This document shows, piece by piece, positions 11,089 through 23,139 of a DNA stretch of 64,000 nucleotides. The notes beneath the pieces were generated by a model. It saw only the letters and a program-made list of their open reading frames with translations, was not told where the DNA came from and did not search any database. The stretch is from Dipodascopsis uninucleata var. uninucleata (taxonomy: Eukaryota; Ascomycota; Lipomycetes; Lipomycetales; Lipomycetaceae). Within the stretch, counting starts at the first letter, position 1. Each line of letters opens with the position of its first letter. Where the stretch lies: positions 310,001 through 374,000 of the forward strand of contig JAJLTO010000005.1 in the NCBI GenBank assembly GCA_030568195.1, read 5' to 3'. The translations under genes were made by a program, and so were the position numbers.

Positions 11089-13402
11089 ATGTCACGAATA
11101 CTGGGATTGTTGGCCGATATGACAAGTAATCAGTCTAGTGGTATGCAACACCCATCTAAACAAGTAGGAACTGAATATGACTCTATGCCACCGTCACTTT
11201 CGAGCTCAATTAGACCTATAGGTGCACCGTTGGTAAGAAGTGCCGGAGATGAGATAATGACAACGGCAGTGACGGTACCGTACATGATCCTCACGGAGCC
11301 TGAAAGATCAGATCTTTTGTTCATTTCTTCAGATGCTTTTAAGTATTGGAATGATCCTATTCAGTCCCAACGGATCGGAGAAAAAGCGCCTAGGTCATTC
11401 GATAACATTGGCGCCGTACAGAATATCATCGAGAAGATCAATTTAGAAAACGAGAGCGAGGCTGCCATTACAGTTGATAGAAGGTCAGGCAAAACTGCCA
11501 CGATTACGATTAGTGGGACCTCCACTACTGTCGTTAATAATCGAGCAAAGATATTAAAAAAGTATTATAAGATTGTAAGATTTATTTTATTTTCTTCTGT
11601 ATAGTAGCGAAAAGCTTCATTTTCATGATAATTGTTATATTTGGAGTTGGAAGCTTTGGTCTGAGCATGCTTTTGCAATTAAATTTTTTTTGAAATATCT
11701 CACTAACTCGAACACAGGGAATTGATCATGTTGGAATAGATACTTTTTTGTTTTTAGACACAAGTAGTAATGTGCGTCAGCATGTTGCTGAACAGCTGAA
11801 TGCAATTGCTTCATATTCATCGACTGCGATTTTTATTAGTAAGGTTCTTGATTCTTCATTAAGACCACAGAACCCGACACCGTTAGAAATAGAAGATATA
11901 TGGAAGCCGTACCATGTTCTGATATACGGAGATTTGGATAGTATATCGTTTGCCAAAATTAGAATTTCGATCATGATTGATGATTTGGTACGTATTTAGC
12001 ATATTTATAATGATATGAAGGAGACTACGTATGGACGTGCTAAACGATAGAACTTTTTACTTTAGAATGGCTTGTTTGTCGATAGAATGGCTGTTCCACT
12101 CTCGTTACATCCATTACTTTCGGGAAGAGATAATTTCACATTATCTGATATCACCCAAAAAACAAGAACAAAGATATATACACCATCAACGTTTCCCTGT
12201 GTTCATGCATCGATGGACGAAGACCATGCCAGAAGGGACTACAATGAGCTATACATTGTAGGCGATGAACGCGATGTAGACGCTGTTAGAGAAATGATCG
12301 CGGATCTTGTAAGTGGTCCAGATTTATGTTTGAAGTTCTCATGAAAAGTGTGCTCTGGATATTATGACTAACCAATCCTAATTTGTAGCTTTCAAAAATA
12401 CCTATATTCACTAAAGATTTTGTTGTTCAGTTCGCAAAGATTGATTACCTTCTTCTTCATATGCTAGACAAACTTGAGGAGTTATCTCGCCATAACGGTG
12501 TATTCATACAGTTTCCGAGTCTTGGAGGAGCACGTTCACTCATAAGAGTTCAGTGCACTTCAAAAATCTTCGTTGAAGAGACAATTAAGTCGGTAGCTAA
12601 AATGACCTGCGATGTTTATTCTGCAGGATATTGGATACACGAAGACCGTACCGATGAAAATGGGTTTCTTATTCAACCTCCTGGTAGTCCGCCTTTAGGT
12701 GCTATTAGAGAGGCTCTTGAAAGAATTTCGTCTTCAACAGGAGCTGATATATCTTTTTTGAAATGTACTTTCGAATTGTCTGGTAATGCTGAGGCTACAA
12801 AAGCAAGCATACCTCAGATTCGAGGACTGCCGTTTTGGCAAACGGATGCTCATCAAGTCCGCTTTAGAGTCGAATTATCTGTAGAGCAGAGCTCCTTTAT
12901 TTCGGGGAAGAAGAACGGCAAGATAAACAGAATAATGAATACATCACATGCGTGGGTAAAATTTGAGCCATTTAGCGAATACAACTTTTTTGTGGACCTT
13001 GTGTCATCCAACTATTCTTCTGCATTATATGGTATTCAGCTACTAGAAGAAGAACTGCCAGCAGAGATTTCATTCTACATACCGGAAATGTATCATCGAT
13101 CAATGATCGGCGCCAAGGGCGAACAGATTCAGAGACTAATGAAAAAGTACAACGTGTTTGTGAAGTTTTCTTCCAACTCCCAGGACGCCAGCTCATCTCA
13201 GCCAAAGATAGATAATGTGGTTGTAAGATGCCCCGCAAAGAACGGTGATTCATTGGAACCAGCCAAGCGAGAAATTTTTGACTTGATGCACCATATAGAG
13301 GCCCAGCAAAATACGCATCACGGACACAGTGGACATGGACACAGTCACTCATCCAGTACATCATCATCAGCTCCATTCTACTCAACAGGATCGCGAAGAT
13401 GA
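11089..13402 (+). CDS. Multi-KH-domain RNA-binding protein (YLL032C-like), 4 exons
   Basis: Exons are 11089-11574, 11718-11987, 12066-12308 and 12389-13402, all joined in phase 0, giving 670 aa. An in-frame TGA lies upstream of the start. The clearest KH module is at about residues 553-600 (LPAEISFYIPEMYHRSMIG then the loop GAKG), with an intact GxxG. The preceding module has SGKKNGK, an irregular loop, and earlier modules appear as KH-like folds without GxxG. The C-terminus is a His/Ser/Gly-rich tail. The architecture resembles the fungal YLL032C group, in which most KH units are degenerate; those proteins are ribosome- or RNA-associated with unclear roles. The exon 2 acceptor was placed at 11717 because a CTAAC branch precedes it and only this choice keeps the frame. 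Confidence 0.85.
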
Positions 13403-16186
13403 TCCAATATCTTTTTATGATTTTGTTTCTCATTAAGATGACTGTCTAATAAGTTTTGTCGTGTTATATATATTACAGATATCTACAGTTTTAATTTTTG
13501 TTTATACTATTGACTTATGTTCCCGCTTGCCTCTTTCTCTTCCTCGTTCTCTCTTCTTTCTGATGGATCTGTCTGTTATTTCAAATCAGCATTTATAGTT
13601 CCTTAGCGAGACTTCGAATTAGAGGCATTTACCGTATACTGTTTTGTTATAAGTTTCGGAAGCTCCCAATAGTATGGCGGTGCAGGTATGTTGCTCCTAT
13701 CTTCATCTAGTCATCATTTAATCGGCATTTTAGCCACCATTACGTTATCATTAAATTTTCGTTATTTGTTTTGTTGTAATCACTCAGAAGTTATATTAGA
13801 AAAATAAAACAAATAATTCTGAATGATTCTTTTGAAAGGCTCAGTCGCTGACTTTAGCGTACTAAATCTGCAAAGATGCCTTGTTTTACTCAGCTGCATT
13901 AAGTAAAGCTTACTTAGCATCGGGTAGGGGTATTCAAAGTGGTAACTGCATATACCGAAAAAGCTGGTGCGGTGCTCTAACAAGGCACAAGAAGAGTATA
14001 GTCTAACTAGTACGTTTTGCGGCGGTACCAGGCGAGATACATGATAATGATAAAAGGATCAGGTGGCTCTAACCAATACGTATGTAGTAAAGATTGTGGA
14101 AAATACGCAGATATCACTTGAATCGAAGATGCTGACAAATTTGAGAGCTCTGTTAGAAGAACGATGAGAAGAGTTGCCGGTTGTACCTCGGCGTGCAAGT
14201 TCTATCTGCTGGCATTGATATATTCAGATTGACTCACTTGGACACGTTTTGTCATGTAAAGCCATAGCATAGTAGTGCTATCTTAATACAGGAAAAGAAG
14301 CATTTGATATACTGGGTTGTCTCGAGTGAGAGACAAGTATGCTGATGGAAATTTGTCAGTACTACGGTAACACGGCATACGAAAACTTACAAGCGTGTGG
14401 CTGATTAAATAGTGGCTGACAAAAGAACAAGGTAGCTTCTAGAGGAAAAAATTTTATTTCCCCTCTGGCCGTGGAACAGTGAACAATATAACTAGAGTAG
14501 CTAAACATTAGGACCTCCTATTTAAAAACCGTGAGACAGTCAATCCAAAGGAACGCTACCAATGCTGCTCGAGTAATGATATCTTTATGCTGGTGTCCTA
14601 GTTTGTGAAAGGTGTATAAACTATGTGCTCTTACAGGTAGTGGGATGGGGGATGCTGTTAGCAAGCTGCCAAAACCTGTTCACAGGTGACGTCATACGCC
14701 ATTAATTTTCGCATCCAACCTAACGTATAACCTTCTATGCAACTTCAAGTCGGCCCTCGGAAGTGAGCAACTGCCGAGGATGAAGCCATCGAAAATTATA
14801 CCCAGAACGCATCCTATCAGCACCATACTATGAAAGATACTAATTAGTGCTGTAGCGACGAAAGATTACATAACTAAAACAGACATTTATGCACACTTGT
14901 TTGAATGCAGCTGTGTAGTTGTTTCTATGAGCCAATTCTCTACCAAATTGTCATTCGATCTGCGGTGATTTGACTCGTTCCATTCACTATTTATAAAATT
15001 TGCCTCTCGTTCATAGAGCTGTCAGATAGCTTGAGTTAAAGCAGCTGACTTACGAAGGGTTTGAAGAGTGTCAAGTGGCTGTTAAAAATGCTTTTTATTT
15101 TGTGCATGATTACTTGACGCGGATGTGCATATATGAGTCCCGTGACAGCTTAGAAAGGAATCTAGTACTACCTAGAATCGATAATGAGAAACATAGAACC
15201 AGAATAAGTAGATAATTAAAATAAATATTATTTAAAAACCTAAGTGCAATGGGCTGGATTTAAGAAAGCGACGGACGGAGAGGAATAAGAACATTATGGA
15301 CTAAGCGGCAATTATCGGAATTACTGGCGTAAAAATTTATACTCTCACACTCGGCAGATATTATATGAAATGTAATATTATTTTTTATACGCTGTGCTTA
15401 CGTTTCCACGTAATACATATTATACATATTATATAAATATGTATATTTCACTCAATGCTTATTTTCTGAATTCACATCAACTTCGCGTCCACAAGGTCCT
15501 TATTGTCTGAACTTCGTGGGGTAGACTTGTTTGTTACGGAGTACCTTTATTATCATATATTTTTATAGACAAACGCCGAGCTGGCCCTTGCGAAAAGTTT
15601 GGTCACTGGACCCTCATTTTACAACTTCAAGGATTGTGGAGTAAATTAACCACCATCCACGGATACAGTCAAAGCAGACAAAAACATTAGCTCTCAACAA
15701 CTTTTATAAATATTTCGATTTCCAAAAGTAAGGCTGATTAGCTATTCCGGGATTTGTTAGAAGTTTGTTATATTAACGGATCTGGCTTCAAGGACTGTTT
15801 GGATGTGTACATATTCGCGTCAAGACACACCCATAATTAGTCTGCTTTGTGTGTTATAGTCAGAGCTGGACTGATTTTTATGAAACGGGATCTGTTAGTT
15901 GTCTTGAGTTAGTTATCGCTACGAAGAAACAATGTTAGTAAACTAGTGACTTTTCATATCAAGATATTGGTATCACATAGGTAGAAAGTTGTGTCAATAA
16001 CACGTTTGAAGTCAACATTAAGTATTGTTTACAAATGAAAATTACCATATTTACGGCAAGATCACGATAATTTTTTTTCTACTTGTTTTTACTGCATACG
16101 GCTCTGGCAAATGAAGAGTTCGAACCAAAAGATCTAATTTGTAATTGAATCAGCATTGAAGTGAGGTAGTCTGTTGAGCAACTATA
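13403..16186. other. Long gene-free region (about 2.8 kb)
   Basis: No frame of useful length or spliced gene was found on either strand. It lies upstream of the CAAX-box protein gene and is somewhat less AT-rich than other spacers here. It contains a perfect CRE octamer at 14687-14694 and one CCCCT stress-type element at 14460-14464. It may be a large promoter, a long 5' UTR or a noncoding transcript. Confidence 0.5.
14687..14694. promoter_or_regulatory. CRE palindrome (TGACGTCA), candidate Atf/CREB site
   Basis: This is a perfect 8-bp CRE about 1.5 kb upstream of the CAAX-protein start. Fungal Atf1/Sko1-type bZIP factors bind this sequence. Function is inferred from the motif alone. Confidence 0.4.
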
Positions 16187-17452
16187 ATGACTTCCACCAC
16201 AGTAAGTGCATCGTTCTCTCTAATTATAGTTATCTTCGGGTCTTAATAGTGTTCTAATTATAATTTGTCATTCTCATAGTATTATCCTGACGTTGAATCA
16301 TGGTCGAGACAGGTTTTGCAGCCTTCAACTCTGCTATTGCGCAGGACACAAACATCATCGTCAACATCATCTAGTGGTACTGGCATGGGTATTAGATCTT
16401 CCTCTCATAACTCTGACGCGTCACCGATTATGACGTCCAACACGCATAGTAGTAGCTGGTCTTACCAGCATTCGTCTGTCGCTTTACAAAATCAGTTAAA
16501 CAGGAGTGCATCTTGGGCAGCGTCTAAATTATCACAAGACGAATTTCATTCGCATCCAATGATAGCATCTAGAAATAGTGAATCAGACGATGCAGGAAAG
16601 GCATATGCTGCTGCTGCTGTTGCTGCTATTGCACATGTAACTGCTATGTCTGACGACGATTTCAGATCGGCCCGGTTTCGATCATCTTATTCTGACGGAG
16701 ATCAGTCTGGAAAGAAGTGCGCACATAGTCCTAACAGTAAATACAAGCGTCACCATCACAGACACCATAAGCAAGCACGCCAAGATGAGCGTCATCGTGC
16801 ACATGCAGATTCAGAGACTCTTAGGGATAGAGCTTCCAATAGATCCAACTCTCTGGAAAAATCACGTTCAATTTCTTTGGCCCTCGACGCTTCGAATGAA
16901 AATCCCGATAATCATGTTAGCAATGGCGATTCTGATGATCATAGCAGAGATGAACATCGAAATAGCGTCTACTCATATGATTCTATCGAAGAAGAGGAGA
17001 GTCCACGAGCGGAAGATGTATCCGAGAGGCTAGATCAAGAGCGTGGTCGTTCGCTTTCATCGTCGCATAGCAGAAATAATTCTGTGCATCGTGATTGTTC
17101 CCCAAGACGATCACCTTCTCAAGAGACTGTTTCGCATCACAAAGAATATGCTCGAACAATTGCATCTACAAATTCCTCAATTGATTTGCCAATAGCAAGC
17201 GAGAAACTACAGAAGACCTGTCGCAAGGTTACACCACAATCGCAGTCAATGTTTAGCGTTACAGGTGTTTTAAATAAGTCTTCTGGATCACAATGTCGTT
17301 CTATGCGCTCCGAAATGCGAGCCGAAAAGAACACCACAGCCAAAGGAAGTTCTAGGCCTTCTTACGTGTCAATACGGCCATCTATCAACAACATATCGCG
17401 CGATCCACAGCTTAGAGAAAAGGATTCTTGCGGAATATGTATCATATCCTAG
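16187..17452 (+). CDS. Ser/Arg-rich protein with C-terminal CAAX prenylation box, 2 exons
   Basis: Exon 1 is 16187-16201 (five codons) and exon 2 is 16280-17452, in phase 0, giving 395 aa. A GTAAGT donor and a TCATAG acceptor flank a 78-nt intron. The body is low in complexity: Ser-rich, with SR and SP dipeptides, His/Lys clusters near residue 155 and a short Ala run. No folded domain was recognised. The last residues are SCGICIIS. The final CIIS is a farnesylation-type CAAX box identical to that of yeast Ras2, and two further Cys lie just upstream and could be palmitoylated. This points to a lipid-anchored, probably phosphorylated membrane protein. The family is unknown to me. Confidence 0.75.
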
Positions 17453-19216
17453 GCGATTTCATGACGAAAAACTTTAGTCGTGACGGCAATAAAATGAGAA
17501 GAAATCAAGTTGTAAGTGAGTTCCCTACATATTGTATATATCAAATCTAGATTATACCATTCTTTAAAGATAAAGACATTTAATCATATTCTGAGGGACC
17601 ATCGCTTTAATTTCGCTATATTTACCTGTACATCTATTATACGACGAATAGTCAATATAAATTCACTAGTTAGTTCTTTACTAGTTCTGTGCCGTAGACA
17701 ATGGTTCTACAATAGTCTCCTTTACATCCACAATGTGCAAATGTGTATAGTTACTTGATAGCGTTCTCTTAAGATTAGCATGAGGGTAGTTTTAGGACTG
17801 TATTTGCTTGTAAACCTAAAACAATGAGTATTTGAAGGCAAAAACCTCAAATTACGGCAGTCACTTTCCTTCCATTTATAGACAATCGAATGTCGATTTG
17901 TGGACTACTGCTGTGCTTCGTAGGTGCTGTAGTGTCGAAAGAGCCCTAACATCACAGTGCGACGACTCTGCGGTTTGGTAATTTGTGTATGTAAATTAGT
18001 TAGAAAACTTTGGCAACAAAAGTTAGAGTTTATGCCCAATGCATTCGACAGTTCCACTTCGACATTTGGATCACAGGTTTCCTATCTGTTACATAGCGAG
18101 CATCTTGGTCACTGTATTTTGGAGTTGATGATACGTAACAAGCTTGGTTGTACGATCGCAAAACCACGATTCGTATTTATGTGCCGTAGTTAACCAGATA
18201 TTAGTAACTATTATCCCTGATATTAAAGCACTCTCTACAGGGCAAATATTCGTCTTGGTTTCTTATTTTAGCTCACTTTTTCATCGTCTTTTGCTTTTGT
18301 CCAGTCAATAGTGGCTTTTAGAATTTTGCATTCAGTTCTTTTCTCCGCAGAGCTAGAAATAAAGTATAGAGTATAAAGGACTTATTTTAGTTCTCTGAGA
18401 AGCTTTTGATATTGAATCTTTTTCATTTGGCCCGCGTTCACTTGTCCAGTTCGAGAAATACGTTTACTGGGTGATAATTAATGCGTTTGGTGGACTATAG
18501 GTACACAGGAATCGAATGTGTGCTTTTTGTTAACCTATGTCATATAAGTTCAAACGATCTTAGGCTATTGTTACAGCTCCAAGGAGTTTAATTATTGTTA
18601 TTTGATAAAGAGACGAGAGAAGGATATCGAGAGTAATATTATCGGCAGCTTAATTGCGTGTGGGGAACTCATTATTCTGAAATCAGCACCATTAGAGAAC
18701 TTCTCTTGCGCTGCAACGGCCATTTACCTGACGTATCCATTTAATTTTCATTTATTCCATTATTTCCAACCGTCAGTATATGTAGATTAGGTGCGCGTTT
18801 GTAACAGGTATGTTGATGGATTGAGCTTTTTGATTTTAAGTTGTGTATGTATGGCGGATATTACTACGTGACTATGTCAATTACATGCTATAGTAATAGA
18901 TACCGAATATCTCAGGTTATCATTGCTATTGGGAAACTTTCCTAATAGCGCATTGAATTCGATTGGTATATTCATGTCTTCTATTTACTATGATTATCAT
19001 ACTATAACGGGACAGATTATCTTATTTGGACTGACAGAAGCTGACGACAGGATTCATTAGACTGCCGAGACCGTCTTGTATATTAGCTACGTTTATTATA
19101 TATTAAAAGAACTATCCATCAGTTGTTTACATATCTCTTAGTAACAAATCGCGAGTTATTTGAATATTAGTTCGGCAAAGTGAAATATATTTCCTGGGGT
19201 TGTTTCGAAAGAGCTC
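17453..19216. other. Long intergenic region upstream of GCR1-like gene
   Basis: About 1.76 kb. The short frames inside lack recognisable protein features. It probably holds the 3' flank of the CAAX gene and a large promoter. Confidence 0.4.
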
Positions 19217-20875
19217 ATGGCCAGACGAAGTGATGTATCACCCTGGCAGTCTCAAGCCGCCGCAACCACCACTACAACTACAACTGCGGCGACTACAACA
19301 GTGCATCGCATGAATAACAGCTTGTCGCTTCCTCCTCCTCCAACGGCTTCTAATGGCACTAATGCGAGCGGAGGTGATCCTCGACTCGAAGATATGATAT
19401 CCTGGATTAGTACGGGAGTTCAGTACTTAGCCGGTGAGCTAGCCTCTTCGCGCGATGAACGACAATCTAACTTTGAGACGCTTCACCAAAAAATCAATAT
19501 GCTGCAGAACAGTATTATATCAATTGAGCGTGACCTGTCAAACTTCAGACAAGATCTTCATCGTGAAATTACAGCTAGGCGTGATGAAAAGAAGCGCGAC
19601 TATGATGAAATTATCCAATTGATTAAGTCTCAAGACACAGCTGCTTCTAATATATCCGAGATTGTTCGGGATGCCTCTTCTATTGTAGATGCAGCTTCGA
19701 GAATGCACCATTCTGCTTCTAGGCTTTGTGCTATTGGTGCTACTAATTCATCTACAAATATTTCTGGTTCGAATAGTAGTAGCTCGACTTCTAGTCTATC
19801 TGGCATTGTTGACAACAACTGTACTACAAATGGCTTACTTTCCGCTAGACAAACCCCTGGGATATCGCCTTTTATATCAAATGAGTTTAACTCAACCTCT
19901 TCTCTCGGCTTGATGAGGTCTCATGGTCCTGTTAATTCGGGCCAAGCTAATGGCCATGCTAATATTAATGGAAGTTTATCTGAGTCAGGAAACTTAGTTG
20001 ATGGTGCTGGTGCCACATCTAGCCCTCACAACATACATGACCAAGGTCAATTGACAGAAATGCGCATGGCAGATCCTTCACAACTATCGCATGTGTCACA
20101 TCATCAAGTTCAGCGCATAGTACGACATAGCGTTGGGCAACAGAGCCAGCCTGATTTCTCACTGCAAGAACATAGCCAGCAAAGCCATATTTCTCAGCAG
20201 CCTTCCCAGACCTCTTCTCTTCAGATATCGTCCTCCCGGCGTCAGAACCACCTAAGATCTCAAGTGCAGACTTCAGATCAGCAACGACAGCAATTATCCA
20301 ATATCTCTGATCAAACTGGTACGCCAATGAACAAAGAGCAAGACCACCATGACCCAAGGTCTAATCAGCAGCATAGTGAATCGGTACAATCTAGATCTCT
20401 GATAAGACCAATAGATGACGTGGAGTCTGCCGAGTCGAGACCTCATCGGTCGAGTCGACAAGAATCTGGACAAGACTTGAGAAACGTACGTCAGAGGCGT
20501 AGTCCTTCCGATAGTCGAACTGGCAGTGCCTATATATCTAGTAGTCAGCAGGGTGTTAGTTATATTATGGCCCAGGATCTGGGTTCAGTCAAAGAGATAT
20601 GGACGGAGTACTCGCAAGGGCTTGATGGTGGACCTGCAATTCGAGATCTCGAGCGCGAAGAGGGAACTGCTTGGAGAGGTGGACCTCGCTCAGCACAGAG
20701 TCGAAAGTTTCAGCGACGAAAGGCTCTTTATGATGCTATAGAGAGTGGGATTGCAAATGGTAAAACAATAGATGAATGCTGCGATGCTTTGGAGCGAATT
20801 AGAGTAAGAGAGGATGGCACTATAGCATCTATGACCTGGCTTTTGCAACATATTCCAAGAGATCTCTTCATGTAA
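19217..20875 (+). CDS. Transcription factor with GCR1_C DNA-binding domain
   Basis: A single exon encodes 552 aa. Poly-Thr/Ala and poly-Pro tracts occupy the N-terminus. Residues about 85-135 form a charged helical segment that is likely a coiled coil for dimerisation. The middle is Ser/Gln-rich and disordered. Residues about 450-545 match the GCR1_C (Gcr1/Msn1/Hot1-type) DNA-binding fold, with the hallmark KEIWTEYSQGLDGGPAIRDLE, then a Trp-containing linker, RKFQRRKALYDAIES and a final helix. Family members activate glycolytic genes (Gcr1) or osmostress and starvation genes (Hot1, Msn1). Which of these roles this protein has cannot be read from the sequence. Confidence 0.85.
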   Translation: MARRSDVSPWQSQAAATTTTTTTAATTTVHRMNNSLSLPPPPTASNGTNASGGDPRLEDMISWISTGVQYLAGELASSRDERQSNFETLHQKINMLQNSIISIERDLSNFRQDLHREITARRDEKKRDYDEIIQLIKSQDTAASNISEIVRDASSIVDAASRMHHSASRLCAIGATNSSTNISGSNSSSSTSSLSGIVDNNCTTNGLLSARQTPGISPFISNEFNSTSSLGLMRSHGPVNSGQANGHANINGSLSESGNLVDGAGATSSPHNIHDQGQLTEMRMADPSQLSHVSHHQVQRIVRHSVGQQSQPDFSLQEHSQQSHISQQPSQTSSLQISSSRRQNHLRSQVQTSDQQRQQLSNISDQTGTPMNKEQDHHDPRSNQQHSESVQSRSLIRPIDDVESAESRPHRSSRQESGQDLRNVRQRRSPSDSRTGSAYISSSQQGVSYIMAQDLGSVKEIWTEYSQGLDGGPAIRDLEREEGTAWRGGPRSAQSRKFQRRKALYDAIESGIANGKTIDECCDALERIRVREDGTIASMTWLLQHIPRDLFM

Positions 20876-21443
20876 TTTATACTATTTACTTTCTGTAAAT
20901 TATTAACGGTGACTTGTACTATATGTCATATTCTGGTAGCACAATAGCCGAATTTAGTATCTGCTCTCTTGCAACTTGAGTTGTTATCGTAAAAAATAGT
21001 ATGTACGCTAACTGGTTTGTGCTACTTGATATTTGTAAAACCAATGTTTATTGCTTTTTTATTTCTAGTGAACTTTTTCTTGTTTCCTTATATTATTATT
21101 TATCAGTCCTGCAGATTATGTTGTTTTGGCTGTCTCTTATGTGTATACAAGGGACTCGTGGAATGATAATTAAATAATTACGAGCTCCAACTGTTTTCTA
21201 ATTTTGGTTGAGTCGTTTGCATACTACACGAAATCTATCTTTTGGGGAATTGCCTTTGCAAGATGTAAAGACAATCGGAGAGCGATAAGATGACGGAATG
21301 CTGCGTTAGATATCTATATTGTAAAATATTTTTTTTATTTGCGGGCGCTTCTAGGAGCTTATATTATATATATACATCTATGTCTATTCAATAGATTTAC
21401 CACCAATTATAATTCAGAAGCTTCGCATTGTTATCTAATATCC
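20876..21443. other. Convergent 3' intergenic region
   Basis: Spacer between the GCR1-like gene and the HAD gene. Nothing recognised in it. Confidence 0.35.
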
Positions 21444-22486
21444 TCAGCAAGCATTACACTTAGCTGACTTGAATAGCTCAGGAACAATTTGCTTTATCTC
21501 TTCGAAGTCACGAATTTCGTAATCACCAGCCTTGATCTTGGGACTAGGATCGTTGGCATCTAAGAAATGAATTGTAGTTTTCCAACCAAATTCCTTAGCT
21601 CCCTTGATGTTATTATAACTATCGTCAATAAATAAACATCTAGACTTTTCACTGATGCCAGCGTCTCTCATGGCACGCTCATACATCTCTGGCTTTGGTT
21701 TGCAAATAAGAATAGGTTCCCTATAGTCACAGAAAGTGACACCATCGAATATGCCCTCTATGTCAAGAGCTTTGATGACCCTGCTAGCGTGCGTTTGATA
21801 TGCATTTGTGAAAAGCCAAAGCTTTACTTTGGATTTATCAAAAGATTCCAAGAACTTCCTCAATTTTGGATCTGTAATTCAACAATATTGATAAATTAAT
21901 CCAGATGAAACTCACAAAAATGTAGAAACTCAGAAACGTAGAAACAATTTACATACCTGGCTTCAGCACATCTGGAATTGGGAGAGCATCATCTACCTTA
22001 CTATTGTACTCAATGGGATCTTCAAATAGCCAATATCATTGACAGAAAATTAGTATAGCTTTCAATGGTGTATTTCTGACGAGCGATGCTGTCTTCAAGA
22101 TCTTGAATCCCAGCTCCCGTTGATACTGTAAACTTACCAATCTCATGATGTCGTACCAAACCTTCAATTGCGAGACCATATTCCTATAAGAGTTCCGAAG
22201 TATTAATAAAAGCACAGAATCCAGAGTGCCGTACTACTTCATACCTTGTAATATCGTTGATGCAGGCGGCTTGCCTCGTCGAAGTCAAGGTTAAGTTTCT
22301 CCATAAAATAATCATCGATGAGCTTTGCCATGATGTCGTGAATCTTATAAGACCTTGCATACAAACCTATCCAATAATAAGCCAATCTTTAGCTCCTTTA
22401 GTTTGCTCAGGTTGCGTTACCTATGTGCCATACTTACAGTTGTCAATATCGAAGAAGAACACGCTCTTCTCTTCTTTCTCAGTCAT
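21444..22486 (-). CDS. SDT1: HAD-family pyrimidine/nucleoside-monophosphate 5'-nucleotidase (SDT1/PHM8-like), 5 exons
   Basis: Exons are 22438-22486, 22245-22366, 22138-22183, 21957-22019 and 21444-21871, 708 nt giving 235 aa with all phases matching. HAD motif I is FFFDIDNCLY (nucleophile and acid Asp), motif II is the Thr in LFTNA, motif III is the Lys in CKPKPEMYERA, and motif IV is FIDDS. The DIDNCLY form and the 'KYYKEYGLAIEGLV' cap region are typical of the yeast Sdt1/Phm8 pair, which hydrolyse UMP/CMP or other NMPs and salvage ribose and phosphate. The sequence does not separate Sdt1 from Phm8, so the symbol is a family label. Confidence 0.88.
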
Positions 22487-23139
22487 AGTGTCAGAATACT
22501 CTATATATATAATATTTAATATAAATTAGCGTCGAATTCAACTTTGTCTATGGTAAATGAGTAATATTTATATAACTGCTTAGAATACAATGCTTTAGTA
22601 TTTAAGCCGCCGATTGTAGATACGATTATACGGAGTCAAAATGCCCGATGATAGAATAATAGCTGATTGCGATGACTTCTGGTTCGTCTAATTAAATAAG
22701 ATTATGTTTAGTCAACAGTCTTCAAGATGCATAAATGCAACACATACATGACTCTCGACTGTAAGAAGACAAGCCATTTTTAATTACTTCCATGCGTGAT
22801 TCTTTCACGATTTGTAAAAGCTACTGCCCGATTTCTAGAAAACAAATACCGATTACGCCCTTAAGGAGCGATATATTTTCTGTGGACTGAGTACATTTGG
22901 TAAATTTTGGTATGACGGAGAATTTATTCATGGAAGATTTGAAAACAAGCGAGGAATAATTGAGAGAGTTTACTCACATGTCTGTCTGACATTCTCTATC
23001 TTATTAGAGTGGTATTGAGTGCCTTATCATTCAAGATATACGAAAAGAAAATTAGCTATAGTGATAGTAAGACTATTCACGAGAAATAGGATTGAAAAAT
23101 TAGATATTGAGCATTTTCAACTGAGAAAAGAGATTACCA
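22487..23139. other. Divergent promoter region
   Basis: About 650 bp between the HAD gene (-) and the next gene (+). No exon was recognised; it probably holds both promoters. Confidence 0.35.

Noticed and set aside
12972-13433. 153-codon minus-strand frame opposite the KH protein
   Set aside because: It is antisense to a well-supported conserved domain and its own composition is not protein-like.
13674-13690. ATGGCGGTGCAG followed by a good GTATGT donor, possible first exon of a gene in the 2.8-kb gap
   Set aside because: No downstream exon with coding character could be joined to it.
17957-18193. 78-codon plus-strand frame in the spacer before the GCR1-like gene
   Set aside because: No family signal, no spliced extension, and composition is like the surrounding noncoding DNA.
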